Shown one piece after another: positions 44,625 to 54,159 of a stretch of 64,000 nucleotides of DNA (its first letter is position 1; each line of letters begins with the position of its first letter). Position numbers and translations under genes: made by a program. This DNA comes from Enteractinococcus coprophilus (GTDB taxonomy: Bacteria > Actinomycetota > Actinomycetes > Actinomycetales > Micrococcaceae). The DNA lies in contig NZ_VFOU01000001.1 in the NCBI RefSeq assembly GCF_006716305.1, positions 966,804-1,030,803 of the forward strand. Direction: 5' to 3'. Under the pieces are notes generated by a model that was given only the letters and a program-made list of their open reading frames with translations, ran no database searches and was not told where the DNA came from.

Positions 44625-46172
44625 GTGAATACGACCAACACCTCTGAAACCAACACCTCCGTTGACGCCGTGGAGAATACGCGAGATCAACGAAAGGTCC
44701 GCCACATCAAGCGCCAAGAGCTGCTTGATGCGGGCCAGCAGGCCTACCCGGTTGCCGTCGAGCGCACCCATACGCTGGCTCAGATCCGCGACAAATACCC
44801 AGATTTAGAAGCCGGGGTGGAAACCGGCGAGATGGTCTCAGTGGCCGGACGGGTCGTATTCCAGCGCAACACCGGAAAGCTGTGCTTTGCCACGCTGCAA
44901 GAAGGCGGCGAAAACGGTGAGCACCCGCGCTTACAGATCATGCTGTCGCAGGGCAAGGTCGGCAAAGAATCCCTGGATGCCTATAAGCACCTGGTCGATC
45001 TGGGTGACCACATCGCCGTGACCGGTGAGGTCATTACCTCCAAACGCGGTGAACTGTCGATCATGGCCGATACCTGGACCATGGCTTCTAAAGCGTTGCG
45101 CCCGCTGCCGGTGCTGCACGCCGATTTGGCCGATGAGACCCGCGTGCGTCAGCGCTACGCGGATCTGATCGTGCGCCAAGAAGCTGCCGAAATGGTCCAC
45201 AAGCGCGCCGGTGTGGTGCGGGCAATCCGCCGCACCCTGGAAGATCAGGGCTACATCGAGGTCGAGACCCCGATCCTGCAGCTGATCCACGGTGGCGCTC
45301 AGGCCCGGCCATTTGAAACGCACCTGAATGCATTCGACCAGAAGATGACCCTGCGCATCGCGACCGAGTTGTTCTTGAAGCGCGCTGTTGTCGGTGGCAT
45401 CGATAAAGTCTTTGAAATCGGCCGGGTTTTCCGCAATGAGGGCGTCGACTCAACTCACTCGCCAGAGTTCACCATGCTGGAAGCCTACGAAGCCTATTCG
45501 GATATGTACGGCATGGCCGAACGGATCCGCGAAATCATCCTGGCCGCAGCCAAAGCTGCCGGCGTCGAAAGCCAACTGACCACCCCTGAAGGCAAGACCA
45601 TTGTGCTGGACGGTGACTGGGAGTGGAAAGAGTTCTACCCGGCCGTCTCCGAAGCCGTGGGCCAAGACGTCACCCCGGATTCCACCGCCGAAGAACTGCT
45701 GGCGCTCGCCAAAGCCAACAACCTAGATATCGATCCGTTCAAACACAACGATGCTCAAGAGCTGGCGCTGGAACTATTTGATGAACTGGTCGAGCCCAAC
45801 CTGGTGCAACCAACCTTCGTCTACCACTACCCGCAAGCCGCCCAACCGCTGGCTCGCCCACATCGCGAAGACCCGCGCATGGTCGAAGCCTGGGACCTGA
45901 TCATTGACGGTTTTGAAGTCGGCACCGCGTTCTCCGAGCTGGTCGACCCCGTCATCCAGCGCGAACGCCTGACCTCCCAATCCGAAGCCGCAGCCGCTGG
46001 CGATGAAGAAGCCATGCAACTGGATCACGACTTCCTGCGCGCACTAGAATATGGTGCCCCACCAACCGGTGGACTGGGCATGGGGGTCGACCGGCTGGTC
46101 ATGCTCTTGACAGGGACCGGTATCCGTGAAACTATTCTGTTCCCGTTGCTCAAGCCAGAAGGCGACGACTAA
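44625..46172 (+). CDS. lysS: Lysyl-tRNA synthetase, class II
   Basis: This 515-residue enzyme charges tRNA-Lys. The N-terminal OB domain (about 60-165; VSVAGRVVFQRNTGKLCFATL) precedes the class II core with motif 2 FEIGRVFRNEGVDSTHSPEF and motif 3 GGLGMGVDRLVMLLTGTGIRE. The start is a GTG at 44625. Just upstream, 44584-44613 can fold into a bulged stem (TAACGCC...GGGCGTTA). The small membrane protein gene follows ten bases behind. Confidence 0.95.
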   Translation: MNTTNTSETNTSVDAVENTRDQRKVRHIKRQELLDAGQQAYPVAVERTHTLAQIRDKYPDLEAGVETGEMVSVAGRVVFQRNTGKLCFATLQEGGENGEHPRLQIMLSQGKVGKESLDAYKHLVDLGDHIAVTGEVITSKRGELSIMADTWTMASKALRPLPVLHADLADETRVRQRYADLIVRQEAAEMVHKRAGVVRAIRRTLEDQGYIEVETPILQLIHGGAQARPFETHLNAFDQKMTLRIATELFLKRAVVGGIDKVFEIGRVFRNEGVDSTHSPEFTMLEAYEAYSDMYGMAERIREIILAAAKAAGVESQLTTPEGKTIVLDGDWEWKEFYPAVSEAVGQDVTPDSTAEELLALAKANNLDIDPFKHNDAQELALELFDELVEPNLVQPTFVYHYPQAAQPLARPHREDPRMVEAWDLIIDGFEVGTAFSELVDPVIQRERLTSQSEAAAAGDEEAMQLDHDFLRALEYGAPPTGGLGMGVDRLVMLLTGTGIRETILFPLLKPEGDD

Positions 46173-46181
46173 GGAGATACC

Positions 46182-46394
46182 GTGGACGTATTCATGGACT
46201 ACTTCGAAGTCCTGGCCCCCTCCATCGGGCTGTTCTTCATCTTCTGGTTGGTCATGCGCTCACTGTTCCGAGGAGATTCGGGTGAACGCGATGCGCGACG
46301 TGAAGCAGAAGAACGCGAAGCCCAAGCGTGGGCTGAAGCTCAGGTGGCCAAGCAGCGTGGCGACGACGTCGACGAGGCCGTCGAAAAGTTATAA
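46182..46394 (+). CDS. Small single-pass membrane protein
   Basis: This 70-residue protein has one membrane helix (about 8-28, APSIGLFFIFWLVM) followed by a highly charged helix rich in Arg, Glu and Ala (about 30-70). A GGAGAT ribosome binding site and the ten-base distance to lysS support a real, co-transcribed gene. I do not recognise a named family; the layout (N-out helix, cytoplasmic amphipathic tail) could bind a partner at the membrane. The 212 bases from here to clpC contain no gene that I can support and probably hold the clpC promoter. Confidence 0.7.
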   Translation: MDVFMDYFEVLAPSIGLFFIFWLVMRSLFRGDSGERDARREAEEREAQAWAEAQVAKQRGDDVDEAVEKL

Positions 46395-46606
46395 CTGGCG
46401 GCCCAACGCACCACAAACCTGGTTATCCTGCAGCCCACCAATTACGTTTATCTGAAAGGATACGGTTTGTGCGAAGACGCCCCTGAGCCAGTACGACTCA
46501 GCTTTGGGGAAAGATGGCACATTTCCTTCGCCCAGCAGTGAACAGCAGTCTCAATACAATTCATAACTCAGTACGATCAGACCTATAGCCAGCAAGGAGC
46601 GTGCCT

Positions 46607-49141
46607 ATGTTTGAAAGATTTACCGATCGGGCCCGACGAGTCGTAGTGCTAGCGCAGGAAGAAGCGCGCATGCTCAACCACTCGTACATCGGTACCGAGC
46701 ACATCCTGCTCGGGTTGATCCATGAGGGTGATGGTGTTGCAGCCAAAGCCCTCCAGTCCCTCGATGTCTCCCTGGGCGCGGTGCGCGAACAGGTTCGAGA
46801 AATCATCGGCCAGGGTCAACAAGCCCCATCCGGCCACATCCCATTTACCCCGCGTGCCAAAAAAGTCTTAGAACTGTCGCTGCGTGAAGCACTGCAGCTG
46901 GGCCACAACTACATTGGCACCGAGCACATCCTGCTGGGTCTGATTCGTGAAGGCGAAGGCGTTGCCGCACAGGTTCTGGTACAGCTTGGCGCTGACCTGA
47001 ACCGCGTCCGCCAGACTGTTATCCAACTGCTGTCCGGTTACCAGGGTTCCGGCGAGTCCGAAGGCAAAGAAGCTGCCGGCGTCTCAGCCTCTGGTCAAAG
47101 CCAGGGCCAGCCAGCCGGATCGGTTGTGCTCGACCAGTTTGGTCGCAACCTGACTGCTGCGGCTCGAGAGTCCAAGCTTGACCCTGTGATTGGCCGTTCC
47201 GATGAAATGGAACGCGTCATGCAGGTGCTGTCTCGCCGCACCAAGAACAACCCGGTGCTGATCGGTGAACCAGGCGTTGGTAAAACCGCCGTCGTCGAAG
47301 GCTTAGCACAGGCCATTGTGCGCAACGACGTCCCTGAGACACTCAAAGATAAACAGCTCTACACCCTGGACCTAGGTTCCTTGGTCGCAGGGTCCCGCTA
47401 CCGCGGTGACTTCGAAGAACGCCTCAAAAAGGTGCTCAAAGAAATCCGCACCCGCGGTGACATCATCTTGTTCATCGACGAAATCCACACCCTGGTGGGT
47501 GCCGGTGCAGCAGAAGGCGCCATTGATGCCGCATCGATTCTCAAACCGATGCTGGCCCGTGGCGAACTCCAAACCATCGGTGCAACCACCCTGGATGAGT
47601 ACCGCAAGCACATTGAAAAAGATGCGGCTCTGGAACGTCGTTTCCAGCCAATCCAAGTGGATGAACCCTCGGTTGAAGACACCGTAGAAATTCTGCGCGG
47701 TCTGCGTGACCGTTACGAAGCACACCACCGAGTCTCGATCACCGATGATGCGCTCCACGCCGCAGCAGTCATGGCGGATCGGTACATTTCGGATCGCTTC
47801 CTGCCGGATAAGGCTGTAGACCTCATTGATGAGGCCGGTGCCCGCCTGCGCATCCAGCGCATGTCGACGCCGCCAGAAATCAAAGAATTCGATGCCCGCA
47901 TCGAAAAGGTCCGCCAGGAGAAGGAAGCCGCAATCGACGGCCAAGACTTCGAAGGTGCGGCCTCCTTGCGTGACAAAGAACAGCAATTACAGGATGAACG
48001 CAACCGCAAGGAACGCCAGTGGCGCGAAGAAGCCGCCACCGGTATTGCCGAGGTTGATGAAGATCTGATTGCTGAAGTGCTGTCCAAGTCGACCGGTATT
48101 CCGGTCTTCCGCCTCTCGGAGACCGAAGCCGAGCGTCTGCGCAACATGGAATCCGAACTCCACCGCCGAGTCATTGGCCAGGACGAAGCCGTCAAGTCAC
48201 TATCGCGTGCGATCCGTCGTACCCGTGCAGGGCTGAAGGACCCAAATCGTCCAACCGGTTCGTTTATCTTCGCCGGTCCAACCGGTGTTGGTAAAACCGA
48301 GCTGGCCAAAACCCTCGCCGAGTTCTTATTCGGTGACGAAGACGCCCTGATCACCCTGGACATGTCAGAGTTCCAGGAAAAACACACGGTCTCACGCCTC
48401 TTCGGTGCCCCTCCAGGCTATGTGGGCTACGAAGAAGGCGGTCAGCTGACCGAACGGGTTCGCCGTCGTCCATTCTCCGTCGTGCTGTTTGACGAAGTTG
48501 AAAAGGCCCACCAGGACCTGTTCAACTCACTGTTGCAGATTCTGGAAGAAGGTCGCCTGACCGACTCACAGGGTCGCGTCGTGGACTTCAAGAACACCGT
48601 GATCATCATGACCACCAACCTGGGGACTCGCGATATTTCGCGCGGTGTCCAGACCGGTTTCCAGTCGATCTCCGACACCCAGACCGGCTACGAGCGGATG
48701 AAGGCCACCGTACAGGAAGAGCTGCGCCAGCACTTCCGTCCGGAGTTCCTCAACCGTGTGGACGACGTCATCGTCTTCCCGCAGCTCACCAAGGAAGAGA
48801 TCGTCGAGATCGTCGACCTGTTCGTGGCCAGCCTGCAGGCACGCTTGACCGAACAGAACCTGAGCATCGAACTCAACGATGCTGCCAAGGAACTGTTGGC
48901 CGAGCGCGGATACGACCCATCCATGGGTGCCCGTCCGCTACGCCGTACCGTCCAAGACCTGCTCGAAGACAAACTGTCTGAGAAGCTGCTCTACGGTGAA
49001 ATCCCTGCCCACTCGCACATCGTGGTCACGGCCTCGGGCGAAGGCAAGGACGCAGTCCTGGAGTTCGAGATCATCGAGAAAACCGAATCTATCGAAGCCC
49101 CACCAGAACGTGAGGCCATCGAAGCAGGTAGCGACAGCTAA
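46607..49141 (+). CDS. clpC: ATP-dependent Clp protease ATP-binding subunit ClpC
   Basis: This 844-residue class I Clp ATPase unfolds proteins for ClpP. The start ATG at 46607 is preceded by AAGGAG and gives the family start [20 protein letters not shown]. Two N-terminal Clp repeats (about 5-70 and 80-145), AAA1 with Walker A GEPGVGKT, a middle UVR-type coiled segment (about 425-460) and AAA2 with Walker A GPTGVGKT are all present, as is the Leu-Gly-Phe-like ClpP loop region. The C-terminal tail is acidic. A terminator follows. Confidence 0.96.
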   Translation: MFERFTDRARRVVVLAQEEARMLNHSYIGTEHILLGLIHEGDGVAAKALQSLDVSLGAVREQVREIIGQGQQAPSGHIPFTPRAKKVLELSLREALQLGHNYIGTEHILLGLIREGEGVAAQVLVQLGADLNRVRQTVIQLLSGYQGSGESEGKEAAGVSASGQSQGQPAGSVVLDQFGRNLTAAARESKLDPVIGRSDEMERVMQVLSRRTKNNPVLIGEPGVGKTAVVEGLAQAIVRNDVPETLKDKQLYTLDLGSLVAGSRYRGDFEERLKKVLKEIRTRGDIILFIDEIHTLVGAGAAEGAIDAASILKPMLARGELQTIGATTLDEYRKHIEKDAALERRFQPIQVDEPSVEDTVEILRGLRDRYEAHHRVSITDDALHAAAVMADRYISDRFLPDKAVDLIDEAGARLRIQRMSTPPEIKEFDARIEKVRQEKEAAIDGQDFEGAASLRDKEQQLQDERNRKERQWREEAATGIAEVDEDLIAEVLSKSTGIPVFRLSETEAERLRNMESELHRRVIGQDEAVKSLSRAIRRTRAGLKDPNRPTGSFIFAGPTGVGKTELAKTLAEFLFGDEDALITLDMSEFQEKHTVSRLFGAPPGYVGYEEGGQLTERVRRRPFSVVLFDEVEKAHQDLFNSLLQILEEGRLTDSQGRVVDFKNTVIIMTTNLGTRDISRGVQTGFQSISDTQTGYERMKATVQEELRQHFRPEFLNRVDDVIVFPQLTKEEIVEIVDLFVASLQARLTEQNLSIELNDAAKELLAERGYDPSMGARPLRRTVQDLLEDKLSEKLLYGEIPAHSHIVVTASGEGKDAVLEFEIIEKTESIEAPPEREAIEAGSDS

Positions 49142-49160
49142 CCTCATACGATGACCAACG

Positions 49161-49200
49161 AAGCGCCGGCACCCACTCAAGGGAGCCGGCGCTTTGTCTG
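49161..49200 (+). terminator. Terminator after clpC
   Basis: Perfect ten-pair stem AAGCGCCGGC (49161-49170) / GCCGGCGCTT (49185-49194) with a 14-base loop, followed by TTGTCTGT. Confidence 0.8.
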
Positions 49201-49263
49201 TGCCCAAATCCAAGACCTTCGCAACACACCTCATCGCCACCGTACAGTGGCCCACAGTAGAGA

Positions 49264-49350
49264 CCGTACCCCGGGGAGCCGACACGGCTAAGAGTGCACA
49301 CTGTGCAGACCCGAACACCTGATCCGGGTCATGCCGGCGAAGGAAGGGCT
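49264..49350 (+). ncRNA. TPP (thiamine pyrophosphate) riboswitch
   Basis: The strongly conserved THI-box features are present in order: CGGGGAGCC, a short hairpin closing with GGCTAAGAG (consensus GGCTGAGA), a variable hairpin TGCACACTGTGCA, then GACCCGAACACCTGATC and CGGGTCATGCCGGCGAAGG. The 3' side (AAGGAAGGG) doubles as ribosome binding site for an ATG at 49353, so thiamine pyrophosphate binding would block translation directly. The downstream gene is broken. This is a confident structural match by eye; a covariance search would settle it. Confidence 0.92.
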
Positions 49351-49352
49351 CT

Positions 49353-49719
49353 ATGGCTTCACCAATCCACGGATACGGTCATCTCTGCGGGCGCCAAGCT
49401 TGCATCTACCAGGACCCGATCACCGTCATGTCGGCAGTCGCAGTGGTCACCTCACAACTGGCCTTGGGTGCACCCTGTCCACCTCATTCGTACCGGCCTA
49501 CGATATTGCCCGACGAATCGCGACCCTGCATCAACTGTCAGGCGGCCGGGCCGCATGGAAAATTGTCACAACAACCTATGACTACGAAGTCCAAAACATG
49601 GGGCCTGCCAGGGTTAGAACCTAAAGCCGACAACCATCAAAGAGCTCGCCGTTGAAGGAGCCATCGCCCAGTTCAAGCCGCTTCGCGCCGGTCATCCGGT
49701 TGCTCGAAGAAGCCACCAA
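49353..49719 (+). pseudogene. Decayed luciferase-like FMN-dependent monooxygenase gene
   Basis: Starting at the ATG governed by the riboswitch, the first frame reads DPITVMSAVAVVTSQLALGA from about 49413, then a one-base loss near 49471 shifts to a second frame reading TLSTSFVPAYDIARRIATLH and LSGGRAAWKIVTTTYDYE, until a stop at 49621. These are signature regions of NtaA/SnaA/DszA-type flavin monooxygenases. About 100 N-terminal residues and the middle are missing. A further fragment at about 49634-49720 (TIKELAVEGAIAQF) resembles the C-terminal part of the family. The gene is a remnant that cannot make an enzyme. Confidence 0.8.
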
Positions 49720-50508
49720 TCAGAACTTTCCCGCAACAAGTTCGAGAATGTGACGGGCCAGTTCGGCCGGACGTTCAAAGACGACGGCGTGGCCAGCATC
49801 CACGGACACAAATTCGGCACCGGCGATCGCTTCGGCTAAGTGCAATTGATGTCGGATCGGCACCATAATGTCCTGTTCACACGCAACTACCAGCGTGGTG
49901 GCAACAATTCTCCCGAGCACGCCAGCAACGCTGATGCGTCGATTCAACTCCATCTGCTTCGCCCCAAAAGCTGTTGTCGGTTGCATGTTGGCCACGATGC
50001 GAGCTACCTGTTCTTCGGACAGGGAGGCAAGATAGGTGCCGCTAAACGCCGCGAGCACGTCAAATTGTCCCGAGGCATCGGGATCGGTCTTGGCAAGATG
50101 CGCAGACAGTTGGTTGCGGAGCAGTTGCTGGTTATCGGTTTTCACCCAGCCGGCAATCAGCACCAGATTGGCGATCAATTGAGGCTGTTGTGCCGCAACC
50201 AGCGATGCAATCACCGCGCCTAACGAATAACCGACCAGGGTAATTCGATGCTCGTGCAGTTGCAGCTGTTCGATGACACCCAGGACCTGGTCTACCAGCT
50301 GTTGGGTTTCAATCGTATCTGTGCCCGGGTCGGTCCAGTCCACCCCGACGACGCGATGATGCGCAGCCAACATCGGATACAGGTGGGTGTAGTGCGTGTC
50401 CGTGGCTCCACCGGTGCCATGGACTAAGACGATCACCTCATCGCTACCGCGGTCGTCTTGGGAATCAACGAAACTGACTTCCAAATATTCGGTCGCATCG
50501 GTAGTCAT
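49720..50508 (-). CDS. Alpha/beta hydrolase
   Basis: This 262-residue protein starts at the ATG at 50508 after AGGAG. It has the alpha/beta hydrolase triad: nucleophile Ser95 in LVGYSLGAVIA, acid in VACEQDIMVPI and His in DAGHAVVFERPAELA; the oxyanion strand is IVLVHGTGGATD. It is cytoplasmic; the ester or lactone substrate is unknown. It lies seven bases after the fructosamine-kinase-like gene in a three-gene operon, and its end abuts the flavin monooxygenase remnant. Confidence 0.88.
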   Translation of the reverse strand: MTTDATEYLEVSFVDSQDDRGSDEVIVLVHGTGGATDTHYTHLYPMLAAHHRVVGVDWTDPGTDTIETQQLVDQVLGVIEQLQLHEHRITLVGYSLGAVIASLVAAQQPQLIANLVLIAGWVKTDNQQLLRNQLSAHLAKTDPDASGQFDVLAAFSGTYLASLSEEQVARIVANMQPTTAFGAKQMELNRRISVAGVLGRIVATTLVVACEQDIMVPIRHQLHLAEAIAGAEFVSVDAGHAVVFERPAELARHILELVAGKF

Positions 50509-50515
50509 GGTTCTC

Positions 50516-51331
50516 CTAGGAACGTTCTTGGACGGTGGCGTGCAGGGCTCGCATTGTCGAGGCAGCGTAGCCTGAGCCAAATAACAATACGTGAACGAGT
50601 AGCGGGACCAGTTGGAAAGCTGGGATGCGTTCTTTCCAGCCGGCTGGTAACGGAAAGATCTGTTCGTATCCGTGCAGGACGGCGGGCCCGAAGCCGCCGA
50701 ACAGGTGCATCATCGCGATGTCTTGTTCACGATGACCCCAATGACACGAGGGATCGATGAGCCAATTGGCTCCCGTTGCATCGATCATGCGATTGCCCGC
50801 CCAAAGATCTCCATGCACCACGGTCGGGGGTTCTTCAGGGCCAAGATGATGCGGGCGGAGGGCCTGTGCTAGTTCAACGGCTTCACCGCTGAGTAGCCCC
50901 TGGCTCACAGCCTGCTGGGTGAGGGGCAGGATCCGGTTTCGCACCAGTGACTCATACAGGGTTGGCGCGGGGTTAAGGTTGATTCGTGCTGCCCCGAGAA
51001 ACCAATGCGAAACACCGTCCAGGGCGCCGAATTGCTGGCCCGGTGCAGCGGCGCGTTGACCGGCTACATGCAGTCGTGCCAATTCCTGGCCGAATGCGGT
51101 CTCTACCTCACGGTCTGACCGCGGAGACTCCGCCGTATCGATGAGCTCGAGAAGCAGGTGGTCATCAGTCACCTCGTATACCTTGGGGACCCTGGCCCCA
51201 AGGTCGCGCATCGCTTGGAGACCGGTGGCCTCAAAGGCAAAAAACCCTTCGGGCGCGCCGGTCAGTGCCTTACGAAAAGCCGGGGTACCGTCCGCGAGGC
51301 GAATCATCGAGGTGCTACCGGTAAGGCTCAT
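50516..51331 (-). CDS. Fructosamine kinase family protein
   Basis: This 271-residue aminoglycoside-phosphotransferase-fold kinase has the catalytic loop VVHGDLWAGNRM and the metal-binding LIDPSCHWGHREQDIAMMHLFGGF, both typical of fructosamine-3-kinases. These repair glycated proteins by phosphorylating the sugar adduct; small bacterial members often act on free ribulosamine/erythrulosamine. The neighbouring LMW phosphatase gene overlaps it by four bases; LMW phosphatases and fructosamine kinases are often paired, and such phosphatases can act on sugar-phosphate adducts. Confidence 0.88.
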   Translation of the reverse strand: MSLTGSTSMIRLADGTPAFRKALTGAPEGFFAFEATGLQAMRDLGARVPKVYEVTDDHLLLELIDTAESPRSDREVETAFGQELARLHVAGQRAAAPGQQFGALDGVSHWFLGAARINLNPAPTLYESLVRNRILPLTQQAVSQGLLSGEAVELAQALRPHHLGPEEPPTVVHGDLWAGNRMIDATGANWLIDPSCHWGHREQDIAMMHLFGGFGPAVLHGYEQIFPLPAGWKERIPAFQLVPLLVHVLLFGSGYAASTMRALHATVQERS

Positions 51332-51831
51332 TTACCGCCATAGCGTTGCAGGACCGTTTCCAGACTGTCGTCTTGAATCGCTTTGACCAACCCGCGGGCG
51401 GCGTCTTCAATCTGGTCGTACATCGCCACGAAGGCTTCTTCTGGATAGCCATATGGGTCGGGCACATTTGCGATACCATCGGTGTCGACGGTTGATCCAA
51501 AAGCACCGAAGCGGACAATCTTGGCTCGCTGATCACCGTTTTCGGTCAGCGCCAGAATGTTCTCCAGATTCGAGTCATCCATGGCCAACACCAGGTCGAC
51601 GTCGTCAATATGTTTCGGGGTGATCTGATCGGCCACAGAGCTAAAATCGTAGCCGCGCTCGGTGCCGACCTTGCGGGTGAGATGGTGGGCATCTTTACCG
51701 ATGTGATAGTCCGCGGTGCCAGCCGAACGGACTTCGGCATCAATACCGGCTTTGACGAATTCGTGGTGCAGCACCGACTCGGCGGCGGGGGAGCGGCAAA
51801 TATTTCCAAGACAAACAGTCAGAATCTTCAT
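51328..51831 (-). CDS. Low-molecular-weight protein-tyrosine phosphatase
   Basis: This 167-residue protein starts at the ATG at 51831. The phosphate loop is VCLGNICRSP with Cys7 and Arg13, and the general acid is Asp125 in VPDPYGYP. It overlaps the fructosamine kinase-like gene by four bases (ATGA), so it leads an operon of phosphatase, kinase and hydrolase. Substrates could be phosphotyrosine proteins or, given the neighbour, phosphorylated sugar-amine precursors; the second idea is inference. Confidence 0.92.
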   Translation of the reverse strand: MKILTVCLGNICRSPAAESVLHHEFVKAGIDAEVRSAGTADYHIGKDAHHLTRKVGTERGYDFSSVADQITPKHIDDVDLVLAMDDSNLENILALTENGDQRAKIVRFGAFGSTVDTDGIANVPDPYGYPEEAFVAMYDQIEDAARGLVKAIQDDSLETVLQRYGGK

Positions 51832-51981
51832 ACCCCCATTGTGCTGAAAATTACGACTGCTGCGCCAACTTTGAACCTTCATGTCGGCAACCGGCGAAGT
51901 TGTTGACCCGAATTGTGCTGAGAACAAAGACTTTTTGGGCTAATTCGCTGGCAAATCAGCACAGCCACTACAGTTGGACAA

Positions 51982-52506
51982 ATGGACATTCGCATCCGCC
52001 CTGCCCGAACCCCAGACGTACCGATCATTCGTGCCATGGTGCAACCGCTTGCCACCGAACGAGTGTTGTTAGATAAAGACAAGGTCGCGTACTACGAGGC
52101 CGTACAAGAGTTCATGGTTGCGGAAACCGATGACGAGGGCATTATCGGGTTTGGTGCGCTGCACGTGATGTGGGAGCACCTGGCCGAGGTCCGCACCCTG
52201 GCGACAGTCGATGGCCATCAGGGCCGCGGAGTCGGTGGCATGGTGCTCAACGCCCTGTTAGACAAAGCTGAAGCACTAGGTGTCCAACACGTCTTCTGTC
52301 TGACCTTTGAGACCTCGTTTTTCCAGCGTCACGGTTTTGAGATCATGAAGGACCAATCCGTGCTTGATCCCGACGTCTTTAACCAGCTGTTGCTGTCCAC
52401 CGACGAGGGTGTGGCAGAGTTCCTTGACCTGGCTCGCGTCAAACCCAATACGCTAGGCAATACCCGGATGATCATCGATCTCGCCGAGCGTCCAAACCAG
52501 TCTTAG
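51982..52506 (+). CDS. argA: Amino-acid N-acetyltransferase (Rv2747-type ArgA)
   Basis: This 174-residue GNAT protein matches the short mycobacterial N-acetylglutamate synthase pattern: ARTPDVPIIRAMV, YYEAVQEFMVAE, IGFGALHVMWEHLAEVRTLA, GRGVGGMVLNALLDKAE (acetyl-CoA loop), FCLTFETSFFQRHGF and the C-terminal VAEFLDLARVKPNTLGNTRM. It makes N-acetylglutamate, the first step of arginine synthesis. No amino-acid-kinase domain is fused. It is convergent with mutY; the two stop codons overlap. Confidence 0.88.
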   Translation: MDIRIRPARTPDVPIIRAMVQPLATERVLLDKDKVAYYEAVQEFMVAETDDEGIIGFGALHVMWEHLAEVRTLATVDGHQGRGVGGMVLNALLDKAEALGVQHVFCLTFETSFFQRHGFEIMKDQSVLDPDVFNQLLLSTDEGVAEFLDLARVKPNTLGNTRMIIDLAERPNQS

Positions 52507-53441
52507 GGTAACGCCAGCACATCCTCGTCTAATACGGCTAAACCATCGTGGACCAGCCCGCTCATAGCGCGCTCCCACTGCGATTCTTCAGGCACATGGC
52601 GACCTAATCGACCGGTAGCTTCCACCGTGGACTGTAACCGGGCCACATCAATCGCCCCTTGCGCGCGTAAGACTCCCATGATCGCCCCGCGCACCTGCCG
52701 GTCAGAGCCATTCCACGACTGGGTTTTCGCTACGGTTTCCGGCTCTGGCTTACTCGCTGCCACCCAGGCACACTGATCCAACACCGGGCACTGTTCACAC
52801 TTGGGTGCCCGCGCAGTACAGATCAGCGCACCCAGCTCCATGGTCGCCACATTCCACGTATTGGCCTGCGCAATCCCCTGGGAGGTTGTGGTGTCGGGCA
52901 TCAGGGCTGCGGCCAGACGGCGTTCGGCGGCAGTTAGACTGGGCGCGGCAGCACCCACCCCGGTGAAAATCCGGGCGTGGACTCGGCGCACGTTGGTATC
53001 AATCACGACCTCGGGAATCTCAAACGCAAATGATGACACGGCGGCCGCGGTGTATTCGCCAATGCCCGGTAGCGCCAGCAGCTTGACAGGATCGGCCGGC
53101 AGCACACCGTCGTGGTGTTCTACTACCGCTTTGGCGGTCTCGTGCAGTCGTAGGGCACGGCGCGGGTAGCCTAGACGGCCCCACATGATCAACACATCGG
53201 CCGGTTCGGCTGCGGCGAGCTCGGCCGGTCCCGGCCAGCGCTGCATCCACGCCAACCAGGGTTCCCACACCCGGGCGACCTGGGTTTGTTGCAGCATCAC
53301 CTCGGATACCAGCACGCCCCAGGCGGTGGTCTCGGGTTCGCGCCAGGGCAGTTGTCGCGCGTTTTCCGCATACCAGTCGAGAATGCGAGAACGTACCTCG
53401 TGGACATGCGGGGTGTTGAGTTGATCGGTGGCAGATGACAT
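52503..53441 (-). CDS. mutY: A/G-specific adenine DNA glycosylase
   Basis: This 312-residue protein removes adenine mispaired with 8-oxoguanine. Marks: SEVMLQQTQVARV with catalytic Glu47, the helix-hairpin-helix LPGIGEYTAAAV, IDTNVRRVHARI with Asp148, and the 4Fe-4S ligands Cys208, Cys215, Cys218 and Cys224 (C-x6-C-x2-C-x5-C). The C-terminal 8-oxoG-recognition domain is short, giving a protein of about 310 residues. The ATG at 53441 is chosen; one nine bases upstream is possible. Confidence 0.94.
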   Translation of the reverse strand: MSSATDQLNTPHVHEVRSRILDWYAENARQLPWREPETTAWGVLVSEVMLQQTQVARVWEPWLAWMQRWPGPAELAAAEPADVLIMWGRLGYPRRALRLHETAKAVVEHHDGVLPADPVKLLALPGIGEYTAAAVSSFAFEIPEVVIDTNVRRVHARIFTGVGAAAPSLTAAERRLAAALMPDTTTSQGIAQANTWNVATMELGALICTARAPKCEQCPVLDQCAWVAASKPEPETVAKTQSWNGSDRQVRGAIMGVLRAQGAIDVARLQSTVEATGRLGRHVPEESQWERAMSGLVHDGLAVLDEDVLALP

Positions 53442-53499
53442 AGACACCATGGTAGTGCCGAGACGAAATTTGGCAGTTTGCATGGCTACACTTGTGAAC

Positions 53500-54159
53500 A
53501 TGTCTGATCAGCATCTTCCCCCGCGTTCACCACGCCCACGAAAAATCCCCCCGCACATTCTGCGGCGGCGCCGGATTGTGGCGGTCATTATTTTGTTGAT
53601 TATTCTCGCGCTGATCGGTTGGGGCATTTGGGCTTTGATCGGATTGTTTTTACCCGACGACGATGATCAGTCCAGCCCGCAGCCACAGCCCACGGTTACC
53701 GAGACCGTCTCGCCCTCTCCGGAAGCATCCGAAGAGGAAGATAACGACGACGAGCCCAGTGCCGATGCGTGTGCCCCGGAAATGTTGGTCGTCACCGGTG
53801 CTACGGACCAGGAGTCATATGCTCCGGATGAGACACCGGAGTTTACGCTGACGGTCACACACGATGGGGATGTGTTGTGTGATGCGTCGTTGGGCTCGGA
53901 TCAGCAGAACTTCGTGGTCGAAGATGCCGATGGTGGCTTTGTGTTCTCCACGCGCGCCTGCCAGGTCGATCCGCAAGAGCAGATCGTTGAGATGGAACCG
54001 GGCCAGTCGGAGGAGGTTATCTTTGAATGGGAACGCGTCGGCACCGATGAGCAGTGCGAGACGATCATTGATGACGTCGAGCCCGGTGAGTATCAGCTGG
54101 TCGTGGCGATGGGGGAACACGAGGCCGAACCGGTGAGGTTCGAGCTTGCAGAGGATTAG
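53500..54159 (+). CDS. Membrane-anchored acidic extracellular protein
   Basis: This 219-residue protein has a Pro/Arg-rich N terminus, one membrane segment (about 26-50, VAVIILLIILALIGWGIWAL), an acidic Ser/Pro/Glu linker and a beta-rich extracellular domain (about 90-219: ESYAPDETPEFTLTVTHDGD, SDQQNFVVEDADGGFVFS, EYQLVVAMG) with three or four Cys. The domain resembles Ig-like or BsuPI-type inhibitor folds in outline only. It lies between mutY and radA, on the opposite strand to both, a place where relatives often carry disA. No function is known. Confidence 0.7.
   Translation: MSDQHLPPRSPRPRKIPPHILRRRRIVAVIILLIILALIGWGIWALIGLFLPDDDDQSSPQPQPTVTETVSPSPEASEEEDNDDEPSADACAPEMLVVTGATDQESYAPDETPEFTLTVTHDGDVLCDASLGSDQQNFVVEDADGGFVFSTRACQVDPQEQIVEMEPGQSEEVIFEWERVGTDEQCETIIDDVEPGEYQLVVAMGEHEAEPVRFELAED

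Noticed and set aside
46395..46606. Possible gene or riboswitch between the small membrane protein and clpC
   Set aside because: No frame with a ribosome binding site and no recognised aptamer; most likely the clpC promoter region, but I could not place a ClgR-type operator with confidence.
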